Origin: Streptomyces viridiviolaceus
GTDB taxonomy: Bacteria > Actinomycetota > Actinomycetes > Streptomycetales > Streptomycetaceae
NCBI RefSeq assembly: GCF_014650995.1
Contig: NZ_BMWA01000009.1
Span: 1 to 64,000 of the forward strand
DNA length: 64,000 bases
Direction: 5' to 3'
This document shows positions 1 through 8,504 of this stretch, one piece after another. The position numbers and the translations under genes were made by a program. Within the stretch, counting starts at the first letter, position 1. The number at the start of each line of letters is the position of its first letter. The notes beneath the pieces were generated by a model. That model was given only the letters and a program-made list of their open reading frames with translations. It searched no databases and had not been told where the DNA came from.

Positions 1-157
1 CAACCGCTGCGGGCGGACACCCCCCGGCACGTCCCCTTCTCGCCGTACGCGACTGCCGCGCCGTCGCGGTGCCCGCGCAGCGCCGCGGCACCGCGCGCAG
101 TCACGCGCCGCGCCGCAGTGACAGCCGGGCGCCGCCGCAGCCGTAACCGCGGGCAGT

Positions 158-178
158 CGTGCCGCCTGGGGCGGCACG
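158..178. terminator. Short GC-rich hairpin, probable terminator of an upstream gene
   Basis: A perfect 9-bp inverted repeat (CGTGCCGCC / GGCGGCACG) with a 3-nt loop lies here without a T tract, which is usual for Streptomyces terminators. It sits between unassigned DNA at the window edge and the sigma-factor gene. Positions 1-157 have one open frame with high GC3 but no recognisable product, and 180-510 shows nothing I can name. Confidence 0.45.
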
Positions 179-516
179 GGTGGGCGCGGGCGGCAACCCG
201 ATAGCGCCGGGCTGCGCCACCCACCCCGGTCCGCACCCACGCCAGGCACCGAAGCAAACGCCGGACCAGGAGACCCCCGGCAGCACCCACACCGGACGAC
301 CGCACCCACCCCCAGGCACGTGAGCAGAGCCCCGGCCAGCCGGCGGGTGGGCACAGGCGCCCAGAAGGCGCGAGGCCGTCGCGAAGGTGTCGGCGCCGGG
401 CCGCGTGGCCCACCGCCGGGCGGCAGTGGATGCCGGGGCCATGGGGCCCGGAGGTCCGGTGGGAAGTCCGCTGTGATCGTGTGAACCGGTTGGCCGGGGT
501 CGTCCGATGAGGAGAC

Positions 517-1059
517 GTGAGCGAAACGAGAAGCGACGGGGAGCTGCTGCGGGCCGTCGCGGCGGACGGCGACCGGCGCGCCTTCGAGGAGCTGTACCGC
601 CGGTACGCCCCTTGGCTGACCGCCCGCATGCGCAGCCGCTGCGCCGACGCCGGGGTCGTGGACGACGTCGTACAGGAGACCTTCCTCGCCGTGTGGCGGG
701 GCACGGCGCGCTACCGGCAGGACGGTGACGTGGCCGGGTGGCTGTGGCGCATCGGGTCGCGGCGGCTGGTCGACGCGCTGCGCGGCGACGGGGCGCGGGG
801 GCGGCTGCGGCAGGCACTGGCGCGGCTGCGGCACCGGGAGGAGGCGTCGGCCGAGGAGCGCGTGCTGGCCGGGGTCGAGCACGGCGACCTCGCGGGCGCG
901 CTCGTCCGGCTCTCGCCGGAGCTGCGGGCGGTGCTCCAGGCCACGGTCATCGACGGGCTGACCACCCGCGAGGCGGCCGTCCTGCTCGGCATCCCGCCGG
1001 GCACGGTCAAGACGCGGGCGATGCGGGCCCGCAAGCAGCTGCGGGAGGCCCTGGCATGA
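517..1059 (+). CDS. ECF-type RNA polymerase sigma factor
   Basis: Alternative sigma factor of 180 residues that would direct RNA polymerase to a small set of stress-type promoters. Region 2 spans about residues 22-70 (FEELYRRYAPWL followed by VVDDVVQETFLAVW, the core-binding helix). Region 4 is at about 125-178, with LSPELRAVLQATVIDGLTTREAA and the helix-turn-helix GIPPGTVKTRAMRARKQL. The length fits the minimal ECF architecture with only regions 2 and 4. GTG 517 is chosen because it follows GAGGAGA at a good distance. Its stop overlaps the start of the next gene, a membrane protein with an anti-sigma zinc motif, so the two form a sigma/anti-sigma pair. The regulon cannot be read from sequence, but the linked ABC exporter genes are the obvious candidate target. 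Confidence 0.93.
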   Translation: MSETRSDGELLRAVAADGDRRAFEELYRRYAPWLTARMRSRCADAGVVDDVVQETFLAVWRGTARYRQDGDVAGWLWRIGSRRLVDALRGDGARGRLRQALARLRHREEASAEERVLAGVEHGDLAGALVRLSPELRAVLQATVIDGLTTREAAVLLGIPPGTVKTRAMRARKQLREALA

Positions 1060-1904
1060 GCATCGAGAACACCTGGCACGTGGCCGAGGACGACCTGCGG
1101 GCGTACGCCCGCGGGGAGCTGGCGGCACCCCTGCTGTGGTCCGCCGACGCCCATCTGACCTCCTGCGCGCGGTGCCGGGGCGTCCTCGCCGGGGTCAGCG
1201 ACGTCGCCGCCCTCGACGCCGGCTGGGAGCGGCTGGACGCCGAGCTGGACGCGCCGCGGCCGGGGTGGTTCGAGGGGCTGCTGGTACGGCTCGGCGTCGC
1301 CGACCACACCGCACGGCTGCTCGCCGCCACGCCCGTGCTGCGCCGCTCCTGGCTCGGTGCGGTCGTCTCCGTGCTCGTGACGACCTTCGTCATCGCCGTC
1401 TCGTCCCGTGCCGCGCACTCGCCCACGCTGTTCCTCGCCTTCACGCCGCTGCTGCCGCTGGCCGGCGTGGCGCTGTCGTACGGGCCCGGGCTGGACCCGA
1501 CGTACGAGATGGCGGTCGTGTCGCCGACGCACGGCTTCCGGCTGCTGATGATCCGTACGGTCGCCGTGCTCGCCGCCGGGCTGGGTCTCAATGGTCTCGC
1601 CACCCTCGCCCTGCCCGACTACGGGCTGCGGGCGCTGGCCTGGCTGCTGCCCGCGCTCGCCCTCACCGCGTCCGGGCTGGCGCTGACACCCCGGCTGGGC
1701 CCGGTGCTCGCGCCGTCCGCGGTCGGCGGGGCGTGGGTCGCGGTGCTGCTCGCCGCGAACGCCGCGCAACCGGGCGCCGACGCGACGCTCGCGCCGTTCA
1801 CCGCGGCAGGACAGGGCGTCTCCGGGGCCGTGGCGGCCCTGGGTGCCGGGCTGCTGTTCCTGTTCCGCGACCGTTTCGACGTCTTTCCGAGGGGGGCCGC
1901 GTGA
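1056..1904 (+). CDS. Membrane-anchored zinc anti-sigma factor
   Basis: Likely inhibitor of the sigma factor encoded just upstream; ATG 1056 overlaps that gene's stop. The N-terminal 45 residues carry a zinc-binding anti-sigma (ZAS) signature: His8, then HLTSCARC with His33, Cys37 and Cys40. The rest of the 282 residues is hydrophobic, with about six transmembrane helices from residue 105 onward, far more than the single helix of ordinary ZAS proteins. This suggests an anti-sigma domain fused to a permease-like membrane domain that could sense the membrane or couple to the ABC transporter encoded next. The ZAS motif and topology are read from sequence; the sensing role is inference. Confidence 0.8.
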   Translation: MSIENTWHVAEDDLRAYARGELAAPLLWSADAHLTSCARCRGVLAGVSDVAALDAGWERLDAELDAPRPGWFEGLLVRLGVADHTARLLAATPVLRRSWLGAVVSVLVTTFVIAVSSRAAHSPTLFLAFTPLLPLAGVALSYGPGLDPTYEMAVVSPTHGFRLLMIRTVAVLAAGLGLNGLATLALPDYGLRALAWLLPALALTASGLALTPRLGPVLAPSAVGGAWVAVLLAANAAQPGADATLAPFTAAGQGVSGAVAALGAGLLFLFRDRFDVFPRGAA

Positions 1905-1962
1905 CCGCCGTGTCTGCCCCCGTCCTCGTCTCTTCAGTCTTCCTCTTGCACGGGAGTGCCGT

Positions 1963-2826
1963 ATGACCCCCACCGTTTCCGCATCCGGGCTCAGCCTTCA
2001 CTACGGTGCCACCCGCGCCCTCGACGACGTGTCGCTGCGGCTGACCCCGGGCGTCACCGGGCTGCTCGGGCCCAACGGGGCCGGCAAGACCACCCTGCTC
2101 CGGGTGCTGGCGACGGCCGTGCCCGCCGACCGGGGGGCCTTCACCGTGCTCGGCCACGATCCGGGCAGTGCGCGCGGGCGGCAGGAGGTGCGGCGCCGGC
2201 TCGGGTACCTGCCGCAGACGCCCGGTTTCCACCCGGACTTCACCGCCTTCGAGTTCGTCGACTACGTGGCGATCCTCAAGGAGCTGACCGATCGCGGCGC
2301 CCGGCACCGCGAGGTGCGGCGGGTGCTGGAGGAGGTCGATCTGGGCGACGTGCGCGGACGGCGGATCAAGAAGCTGTCCGGCGGGATGCGGCAGCGGGTC
2401 GCCCTCGCGGCGGCGCTGGTCGGTGATCCCGGGTTCCTGGTGCTAGACGAGCCGACCGTCGGACTGGATCCCGAGCAGCGGATGCGGTTCCGGGAGCTGA
2501 TCGCCCGTGCTGGGGAGGGGCGGACCGTGCTGCTGTCCACCCACCAGACCGAGGACGTGGCCATGCTGTGCCACCGGGTGCTGGTCATGGCGTCCGGCGC
2601 CGTGCGTTTCGACGGGACGCCGGCCGAGCTGACCGCGCGGGCCGCGGGGCGGGTGTGGAGCAGTACGCAGCGGGATCCGGGCGCGAAGGCCGGATGGCGT
2701 ACGGGGACGGGAACCTTCCGGAACGTCGGGGAGCCGCCCGCGGGCGCCGAACTGCTCGAACCGACCCTGCAGGACGGCTACCTGCTCACCCTCGACGGCG
2801 CCGGTGCCACGGAGGTGGCGGCGTGA
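1963..2826 (+). CDS. ABC transporter ATP-binding protein
   Basis: Cytoplasmic ATPase subunit of an ABC-2-type exporter, 287 residues. Walker A is GPNGAGKTT at about residues 37-45. The signature is LSGGMRQR, Walker B is FLVLDEPTVGLDP, and the switch His is in STHQTED. The C-terminal tail of about 70 residues after the nucleotide-binding domain is typical of exporters. ATG 1963 lies 58 nt after the anti-sigma gene. Its stop overlaps the GTG of the next membrane gene by 3 nt, so both are surely cotranscribed. The substrate is unknown. Linkage to the sigma/anti-sigma pair suggests it is induced under envelope or drug stress. Confidence 0.92.
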   Translation: MTPTVSASGLSLHYGATRALDDVSLRLTPGVTGLLGPNGAGKTTLLRVLATAVPADRGAFTVLGHDPGSARGRQEVRRRLGYLPQTPGFHPDFTAFEFVDYVAILKELTDRGARHREVRRVLEEVDLGDVRGRRIKKLSGGMRQRVALAAALVGDPGFLVLDEPTVGLDPEQRMRFRELIARAGEGRTVLLSTHQTEDVAMLCHRVLVMASGAVRFDGTPAELTARAAGRVWSSTQRDPGAKAGWRTGTGTFRNVGEPPAGAELLEPTLQDGYLLTLDGAGATEVAA

Positions 2827-4340
2827 GCGCGGTGATGGAGGCGGCTCCGGCCGTCGTGCGCACCGATACGCGCGGGAGCGTACGGGCCGTGCTCGCCCTC
2901 GCCCGGTTCGAGGCGCGCAGACTGCTGCTGAACGTTCCGGTCGTTGTCGCTTTCGTGGCGTACACCGGCTGGATCGTCTGGCGTACCCAGCAGTCCTGGG
3001 ACGGGTACCCGGCCCTGCAGGACGCCGACCGGGCCACCCAGGGCGGGCCCCTGCTCGTCGGCACCGCGGTCATGCTGTGCGCGGACTTCGCCGTGCTGCG
3101 CTCGCGGCGCCACGGCACCGAGGGACACTTCGCGGTGCTCGTCGTCGCGCCCTGGCGCCGTACGGTCGCCCACGTGCTGTCCGTCGTACCGGCCGCCGCG
3201 CTCACGGCGGTGTGCGTGGCCGGGCAGTTCACCTGGGAGGCGCTGAAGCCGGGCGCGATCGGGCACGGTTCGCCGGCCGAGCTGGCCGTCGGACCGCTGA
3301 CCGTGCTGCTGCTCGGGGCCGCCGGGGTCCTGCTGGCCCGGCTGGCGCCGTCGCCGGTCGCGGCACCGCTGCTGGCCGTGTGCTTCCTGTTCACGTTCGT
3401 CCTCGGCGCGTTCCCGGCCGGCGGCGAGGGCACGGCGTGGCTGGCACCGGTCGTCACCGAGGCCGGCACCGACACGCTGCCCTCCGACCTGCTGGGCCGG
3501 CCCGCCGCCTGGCACGCCCTGTACCTGGCGGGCCTGGCCCTGTGCGCGGCCTTCCTCGCGGTGCTGGCCGCGGGCGGGCGGAACGTCGCCGTCAAGGCGG
3601 GCGTCGCCGTGACGCTGGTGCTCGCGCTGGTGGGCGCGGTGGGCCAGGCGGGAGAGGTGTCCCCCGAGGTGACCGCGGCCCGGGAGCGTTTCTCGGTCAG
3701 CCCGGAGAAGGAGCAGACCTGTGTCGAGCGGGGACGCTCGACGTACTGCGCCTTCCCCGAGTGGACGGCGCGGACGGGCACCTGGGCCGGGGTCGTGGAC
3801 CGGGTCCAGTCCCTCGCGGGCGGCTCGGCCCGCACCCAGCCGCTCGTCGTACGGCAGCGGATCGACGCCCGCCACGGCCTGGACGGCGACGCCGCGCTCC
3901 CCCCGTCGGCCGCCGCGCACCAGGTGACCGTGGGCACCTCCTGGGGCGGCAACCGGGTCCCGGAGTTCTCCACCGCCGTCGCCGCCGTGCTGGTCGCCGG
4001 GGACGAGAAGGCGAGCGGCGCGATCTGCGACGGCCGGATGGTCACCCTCATGTGGCTGTCGCTGAGCTGGCAGGACGACCCGCTGGACGCCCTGCGCCGG
4101 GTCCGCCTCGACGACAGCCTGAGCGGCTCCGCCGTCGTCCTGTCGCCCACCGACCCGCTGACCATGACGGAGGGTCAGACCGATGTCGTCCGCCGTCTGC
4201 TGGAGCGGGCGGACGACGACACCGCGGGGAAGGTGAAGGCGCACTGGGCCGAGCTGACCTCCCCGGACGTCACCACGGCCCGGGCGGCACAGCTGCTGGG
4301 CGTGGCCGGGCCCCGTGGGGCGGACTCGTGCGGAGAGTGA
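2823..4340 (+). CDS. Multi-pass membrane protein, probable ABC permease
   Basis: About 505 residues with roughly seven transmembrane helices in the first 270, beginning with VPVVVAFVAYTGWIVW. A polar domain of about 230 residues follows, containing two Cys (QTCVERGRSTYC) that could form a disulfide outside the cell. It overlaps the upstream ATPase gene (GTGA at 2823) and so is most likely the membrane partner of that ATPase. I do not recognise a named family. The large non-membrane C-terminal domain is unusual for a simple ABC-2 permease and might bind substrate or act as a sensor. Confidence 0.75.
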   Translation: MSAVMEAAPAVVRTDTRGSVRAVLALARFEARRLLLNVPVVVAFVAYTGWIVWRTQQSWDGYPALQDADRATQGGPLLVGTAVMLCADFAVLRSRRHGTEGHFAVLVVAPWRRTVAHVLSVVPAAALTAVCVAGQFTWEALKPGAIGHGSPAELAVGPLTVLLLGAAGVLLARLAPSPVAAPLLAVCFLFTFVLGAFPAGGEGTAWLAPVVTEAGTDTLPSDLLGRPAAWHALYLAGLALCAAFLAVLAAGGRNVAVKAGVAVTLVLALVGAVGQAGEVSPEVTAARERFSVSPEKEQTCVERGRSTYCAFPEWTARTGTWAGVVDRVQSLAGGSARTQPLVVRQRIDARHGLDGDAALPPSAAAHQVTVGTSWGGNRVPEFSTAVAAVLVAGDEKASGAICDGRMVTLMWLSLSWQDDPLDALRRVRLDDSLSGSAVVLSPTDPLTMTEGQTDVVRRLLERADDDTAGKVKAHWAELTSPDVTTARAAQLLGVAGPRGADSCGE

Positions 4341-5038
4341 CCGGGGAGCACGGGAAGGGCACGGCCGGGCGGGGAGTGGTGTGGGCGCTGGTGCGTCCGG
4401 TGTGGCGGACGCTGCCGTGGCGGGCGCTGGGGGCCGCCGGGACCGTCGGGCTGCTCCTCGCGGGGACGTCCCGGCTGGTCAGCGGCGGGCCGACGCCTTG
4501 GCTGACGCTCGTCCTGCTGCGGGCCGCGGCCCTCGTCGGCGCTCTGGGACTGGCCTTCCTGCTGGACGACCCGGCCCGGCACCTCACGGCGCCGGTACCG
4601 ACCCGGCGCCCCCTCCGGCAGGCCCTGCGGGCGGTGCTCGTCGCCCCGCCGGTCGCGCTGTGGTGGGCGGCGGTGCTGCTCCTCGCCCCGGCCAAGGTAC
4701 GGCCTCCGGTGGCCGGCGTCACCGTGGAGGCGGCGGCGACGTGCGCCCTCGCCTTCGCCGGCGCCGCGGCGGCGGTGCGCCTGACGCGGGAGCAGCGTCC
4801 GGGGCAGGCGGTCGCGGCGGCCCTGCTCACCTCGGCCGTCCTCGCTCCGCTGCTGCTGCCGGACGGCTGGGAGCTGTTCGTGCCGGCGGAGAACCCGGCC
4901 TGGGACGCGGCGCACGACCGCTGGGCGCTGGTGTCGGTGGCGGCGGTCGTGGCGTGGGGGCTGTGCGGTCCGGAGCCGTCGGCGCGGTGGGCACGCGTCA
5001 GGGGGCCGGGCGGACGCCGGGCGGGGTCGTCGGCCTGA
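4328..5038 (+). CDS. Small multi-pass membrane protein of the ABC operon
   Basis: About 236 residues with around six hydrophobic segments (for example LRAAALVGALGLAFLLDD and WAAVLLLAPAKV). GTG 4328 is favoured because GGGGCGGA lies a few bases upstream; GTG 4337 is the alternative and would overlap the previous stop exactly. Either start overlaps the preceding gene, so this is the last cistron of the sigma/anti-sigma/ABC operon. No named domain is recognised. It may be a second permease half or an accessory membrane subunit. Confidence 0.7.
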   Translation: MRRVTGEHGKGTAGRGVVWALVRPVWRTLPWRALGAAGTVGLLLAGTSRLVSGGPTPWLTLVLLRAAALVGALGLAFLLDDPARHLTAPVPTRRPLRQALRAVLVAPPVALWWAAVLLLAPAKVRPPVAGVTVEAAATCALAFAGAAAAVRLTREQRPGQAVAAALLTSAVLAPLLLPDGWELFVPAENPAWDAAHDRWALVSVAAVVAWGLCGPEPSARWARVRGPGGRRAGSSA

Positions 5039-5102
5039 GGGGCGGACGGCCCGGTGCGGGGCCGTCAGCCGGAGGGGCGGGCCGTCGGGTCTTCGGCGCC
5101 GG

Positions 5103-6029
5103 TCACGTCTCCGTGCGGTACATCAGGTCCGTCTCGTGGGTCAGGAACCCGAGCCGCTCGTAGACGGACACGGCCGCCTTGTTGTCGGCGTCGACGTACA
5201 GCATCGCCGTGGGCAGCCCCTGCTCCGCCAGGTGCCGGAGGCCGATGGTGGTCAGGGCCTTGCCGAGGCCGCCGCCCTGGGCGTCGGGACGGATGCCGAG
5301 GACGTACACCTCGCCGAGCTGCTCGGCCGTGTGCACCTTGGTCCAGTGGAAGCCGATCAGCTCGCCTTCCCGCTCCGCCAGGAAGAAGCCGGCCGGGTCG
5401 AACCACGGCTCGGCCTTGCGGTCGTCGAGGTCGCGCTGGGTGAGGGCGCCCTGCTCGGGATGGTGGGCGAAGGCGGCGGCGTTCACGGCGAGCCAGGCCG
5501 CGTCGTCCTGCCCGGGCATGAAGGTCCGCACGGTCACGCCCTCGGGCAGCACCGGGTCGGGCAGGGCGAGGTCCGCCAACGGCCGTCGCATCTGCCGCAG
5601 TTCCCGGAAGAGGGACAGTCCGAGGACCTGCGCGAGATGCCGGGCGGCCGAGTGGCCGCCGTGCGCCCACACCCGCAGCCGCTTGCCCGAGGCGCCGAGC
5701 AGCGCCGAGCCCAGCGCCCGTCCGTGTCCCTGCCCGCGGTACGAGGGGTGGACGACCAGTTCGGCGGCGGGCGGTTCCACCGGGTCGGTGTCCTCCAGCT
5801 GGGCGTAGCCGACGAGTTCGCCGTCGGTGGTGAGCAGCAGATGCGACACGCCCTCGCGCGCCCCGCCGCGCAGTTGCAGCCGTCCCTGTTCGGACACGGC
5901 CTGCTGACCGTCGTTCCGAGCGGCCTCGTCGAGCAGCCGGAGGACGTCCTCGGTGTGTTCCGGAGAAAGCGCGGCGTACGTGTCGATCGAGCGGGGGCGG
6001 CCGGGCCGCGCGATGTCGTCGCTGGTCAT
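5103..6029 (-). CDS. mshD: Mycothiol synthase (acetyl-CoA:Cys-GlcN-Ins acetyltransferase)
   Basis: Catalyses the last step of mycothiol synthesis, acetylating the cysteinyl amine of Cys-GlcN-Ins. It is a tandem GNAT protein of 308 residues, the usual size. The N-terminal half has ELVVHPSYRGQGHGRALGSALL and the C-terminal half YVLGIRPDAQGGGLGKALTTIGLRHL, the two acetyl-CoA-binding loops, and the protein ends in the typical YERLGFLTHETDLMYR. The ATG at 6029 is followed by an Asp-rich N-terminus. It is divergent from the 5'-nucleotidase gene. Another mycothiol gene, mshA, lies at 44.8 kb, so the pathway is dispersed as usual in actinobacteria. Confidence 0.95.
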   Translation of the reverse strand: MTSDDIARPGRPRSIDTYAALSPEHTEDVLRLLDEAARNDGQQAVSEQGRLQLRGGAREGVSHLLLTTDGELVGYAQLEDTDPVEPPAAELVVHPSYRGQGHGRALGSALLGASGKRLRVWAHGGHSAARHLAQVLGLSLFRELRQMRRPLADLALPDPVLPEGVTVRTFMPGQDDAAWLAVNAAAFAHHPEQGALTQRDLDDRKAEPWFDPAGFFLAEREGELIGFHWTKVHTAEQLGEVYVLGIRPDAQGGGLGKALTTIGLRHLAEQGLPTAMLYVDADNKAAVSVYERLGFLTHETDLMYRTET

Positions 6030-6068
6030 GCGTACGAGGGTAAGGGGCGGGCCCGGCAAAGTGGCGGC

Positions 6069-6090
6069 AGAAGGTAAACCAGGATGTAAC
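6069..6090 (-). promoter_or_regulatory. Candidate PHO box (PhoP direct-repeat units)
   Basis: Read on the minus strand, two adjacent 11-nt units GTTACATCCTG and GTTTACCTTCT resemble the Streptomyces PhoP repeat (GTTCAyyy-type units spaced by 11). They lie in the divergent region upstream of the secreted 5'-nucleotidase, an enzyme class that belongs to phosphate regulons. The match is imperfect: the first unit has A-C where C-A is expected. Confidence 0.4.
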
Positions 6091-6186
6091 CGGGAACCCC
6101 CTGTCGCGCTACGCGCGTTGACTCTAGGCTGCGCCGACGGGCCGTCACCTCGGCGGCTCCACCCACGCAGACCCACAGGGGGGCGC

Positions 6187-7998
6187 ATGCCAGCCACAGC
6201 ACAGTCGCATCAACCGCGCCGCAGACGCCGTACGACCCGTCTCCTCGCGGTCGCCGCCGGCGCGGTGACCGCCGGGGCGCTCGCCGCCGCCGCGCTGCCG
6301 GGGACGGCGAGCGCGGGCGAGGGCCACGACGGACACCAGCCCGGCCGCTACCAGGACGTGCAGCTCCTCTCCTTCAACGACCTGCACGGCAACCTGGAGC
6401 CGCCGGCCGGTTCCTCCGGCCGGGTCACCGAGGTCCAGCCGGACGGCACGACGAAGACGGTCGACGCGGGCGGCGTGGAGTACCTGGCCACCCATCTGCG
6501 CCAGGCCCGCAAGGGCAACCCGTACTCCATCACCGCGGCCGGCGGCGACATGGTCGGTGCCTCCCCGCTGCTGTCCGGGCTCTTCCACGACGAGCCGACG
6601 ATCGAGGCGCTCAACAAGCTCGACCTGGACGTCACGTCCGTCGGCAACCACGAGTTCGACGAGGGCGCGACGGAACTGGCCCGCCTCCAGAACGGCGGCT
6701 GCCACCCCACCGAGGGCTGCTACACGGACAAGGAGTTCGAGGGCGCCGACTTCCCCTACCTCGCCGCGAACGTCCTGGACGAGAAGACCGGCAAGCCCGT
6801 CCTCAAGCCGTACTGGGTGTGGAAGAACAACGGCGTCAAGGTCGGCTTCATCGGCGTGACCCTGGAGGGCACCCCGGACATCGTCTCCGCCGAGGGTGTG
6901 AAGGGCCTGCAGTTCAAGGACGAGGTCGAGACGATCAACAAGTACGCCAAGGTGCTCCAGGGGCAGGGCGTGAAGTCGATCGTCGCGCTCGTCCACGAGG
7001 GCGGCTTCCCGGCCTCGTCCTCCTACAACTACGACTGCGACTCCCCGGGCGCCGACGACGGCATCTCCGGACCGATCGTCGACATCGCCAAGAACGTCAC
7101 GCCCCAGGTGGACGCGCTGGTCACCGGCCACACCCACAACGCGTACGTCTGCACGATCGACGACCCGGCGGGCAAGCCGCGCATGGTCACCTCGGCCGCG
7201 TCCTTCGGCCGCCTCTACACGGACACCACGCTCACCTACGACCGGTGGACGGGCGACATCGCCCGTACGGCGGTGAAGTCGGCCAACCACGTCGTCACCA
7301 GGGACGTCCCCAAGGCGCCCGACATGACGTCGCTGATCGACCGGTGGAACACCCTGGCGGCCCCCATCGGCAACCGCCCCATCGGCTACATCTCCGGCGA
7401 CATCGGCAACACCGGCACCGAGTCCCCGCTCGGCGACCTGATCGCCGACGCGCAGCTGGCCTACGGCAAGGAACTGGACCCGGAGACCGACCTCGCCCTG
7501 ATGAACCCCGGCGGCATCCGGGCACCGCTGACCTACGCGGCCAAGGGCGCCGAGGGCGACGGCGTGGTGACGTACGCGGAGGGCTTCACGGTGCAGCCGT
7601 TCGCCAACACGGTGAACCTGCAGAACTTCACGGGCGCCCAGCTGATCCAGGTCCTGAAGGAGCAGGTGAGCGGCTCGAACGAGGCGGCGCCGAAGATCCT
7701 CCAGGTCTCGTCCGGCCTGACCTACACCCTGGACCTGACGAAGACGGGCCCCGACCGCGTGGTCACGGACTCCATCCGCCTGAACGGTGCGGCCATCGAC
7801 CCGGCGGCCACCTACCGCGTCGCGACGAACAGCTTCCTCGCGGGCGGCGGCGACGGCTTCCCCACGCTCGGCCAGGGCACGAACGACGTGGTCGGCGCGG
7901 ACGACCTGAAGGCTCTGGAGCAGTACCTGACGGCCAACTCCTCGGCGACCGACCCGATCGCGCCGCCGGCGGCCGACCGGATCACGATCGTGCGGTAG
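6187..7998 (+). CDS. Secreted 5'-nucleotidase / 2',3'-cyclic phosphodiesterase
   Basis: Exported UshA-type metallophosphatase of 603 residues that releases phosphate from extracellular nucleotides. An Arg-rich signal peptide (RRRRRTTRLLAVAAGAV, ending near ASA-GEG at about residue 44) could use the Sec or Tat route. The metallophosphoesterase domain shows FNDLHGNLE, GGDMVGAS, GNHEFDEG and GHTHNAY. The C-terminal nucleotidase domain contains NPGGIRAPL and GGGDGFPTL. It is monocistronic, ending in a strong terminator. Candidate PHO boxes upstream suggest control by PhoP, whose gene is at 60.5 kb. Confidence 0.93.
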   Translation: MPATAQSHQPRRRRRTTRLLAVAAGAVTAGALAAAALPGTASAGEGHDGHQPGRYQDVQLLSFNDLHGNLEPPAGSSGRVTEVQPDGTTKTVDAGGVEYLATHLRQARKGNPYSITAAGGDMVGASPLLSGLFHDEPTIEALNKLDLDVTSVGNHEFDEGATELARLQNGGCHPTEGCYTDKEFEGADFPYLAANVLDEKTGKPVLKPYWVWKNNGVKVGFIGVTLEGTPDIVSAEGVKGLQFKDEVETINKYAKVLQGQGVKSIVALVHEGGFPASSSYNYDCDSPGADDGISGPIVDIAKNVTPQVDALVTGHTHNAYVCTIDDPAGKPRMVTSAASFGRLYTDTTLTYDRWTGDIARTAVKSANHVVTRDVPKAPDMTSLIDRWNTLAAPIGNRPIGYISGDIGNTGTESPLGDLIADAQLAYGKELDPETDLALMNPGGIRAPLTYAAKGAEGDGVVTYAEGFTVQPFANTVNLQNFTGAQLIQVLKEQVSGSNEAAPKILQVSSGLTYTLDLTKTGPDRVVTDSIRLNGAAIDPAATYRVATNSFLAGGGDGFPTLGQGTNDVVGADDLKALEQYLTANSSATDPIAPPAADRITIVR

Positions 7999-8013
7999 CG
8001 CCGCGCGGTTTCC

Positions 8014-8054
8014 AGCGGGCCCACGGACCTCGTCCGTCATGGGCCCGCTTTTTT
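8014..8054 (+). terminator. Rho-independent terminator after the 5'-nucleotidase
   Basis: The inverted repeat AGCGGGCCCA...TGGGCCCGCT (8014-8023 with 8040-8049) has an inner GGAC/GTCC pairing and is followed directly by a run of six T residues. This is a classical intrinsic terminator, 16 nt after the stop codon. Confidence 0.88.
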
Positions 8055-8189
8055 CTTGCCTAAATTCTGTGTCAGCTCCTGCCCGGTTCCCGGCACCGTC
8101 TGAAAATTCGTCTCAGCCCCGATTAATCGAGGTCCAAGTGGAATCGGCATTTACCGGCTCCGGTTTCCCGTAATGTTTTCCGTGTCGAC

Positions 8190-8504
8190 AGCGACAACCG
8201 CCGACGCGCCGAAGAGGCCCGCCTCGACCGCGAGGCACGCGCCTGGATGAAGGCGTCCGTGCGCGGAGCACGGCTGAGCGAGATGTACGAGCAGTGCGTC
8301 GAGGTCGCCGAGACGCTGTGCGTGCTCGCGGTGATCGGCCTGGGCGTGTGGGAGATCTCGGCCGACCGCATGACACCCGGTCAACTCCTCGCCTTCGCCG
8401 CCTTCGCCGCCTTCGCCGCCTTCGTCGGCTACTTCTACCCTTCCGTCCGCAGCCTCGGCCGGCTCGGCCTCACGCTCACCGCCGCCACCGCCGGCGCCCA
8501 CCGC
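8190..8504 (+). pseudogene. Remnant of an ABC exporter transmembrane domain
   Basis: About 105 codons in one frame read like an internal piece of a type I multidrug ABC exporter. The helical stretch AEEARLDREARAWM is followed by the last membrane helices and PSVRSLGRLGLTLTAATAGA. There is no start before it, no ATPase domain after it, and the similarity stops abruptly at about 8504. Three copies of a GCCTTCGCC-type 9-mer (8393-8423) expand the helix to LAFAAFAAFAAFVGYF, a sign of relaxed selection. It is a gene fragment joined to the antisense remnant at 8504-8786. Confidence 0.7.

Noticed and set aside
1..157. Possible 3' end of an upstream gene with GC-rich third positions
   Set aside because: The frame runs through the hairpin at 158-178, gives Arg/Ala-rich sequence and matches no family I know.
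711..1973. Long minus-strand open frame opposite the sigma and anti-sigma genes
   Set aside because: Antisense of two genes with clear motifs; its product is low-complexity Arg/Gly/Gln.
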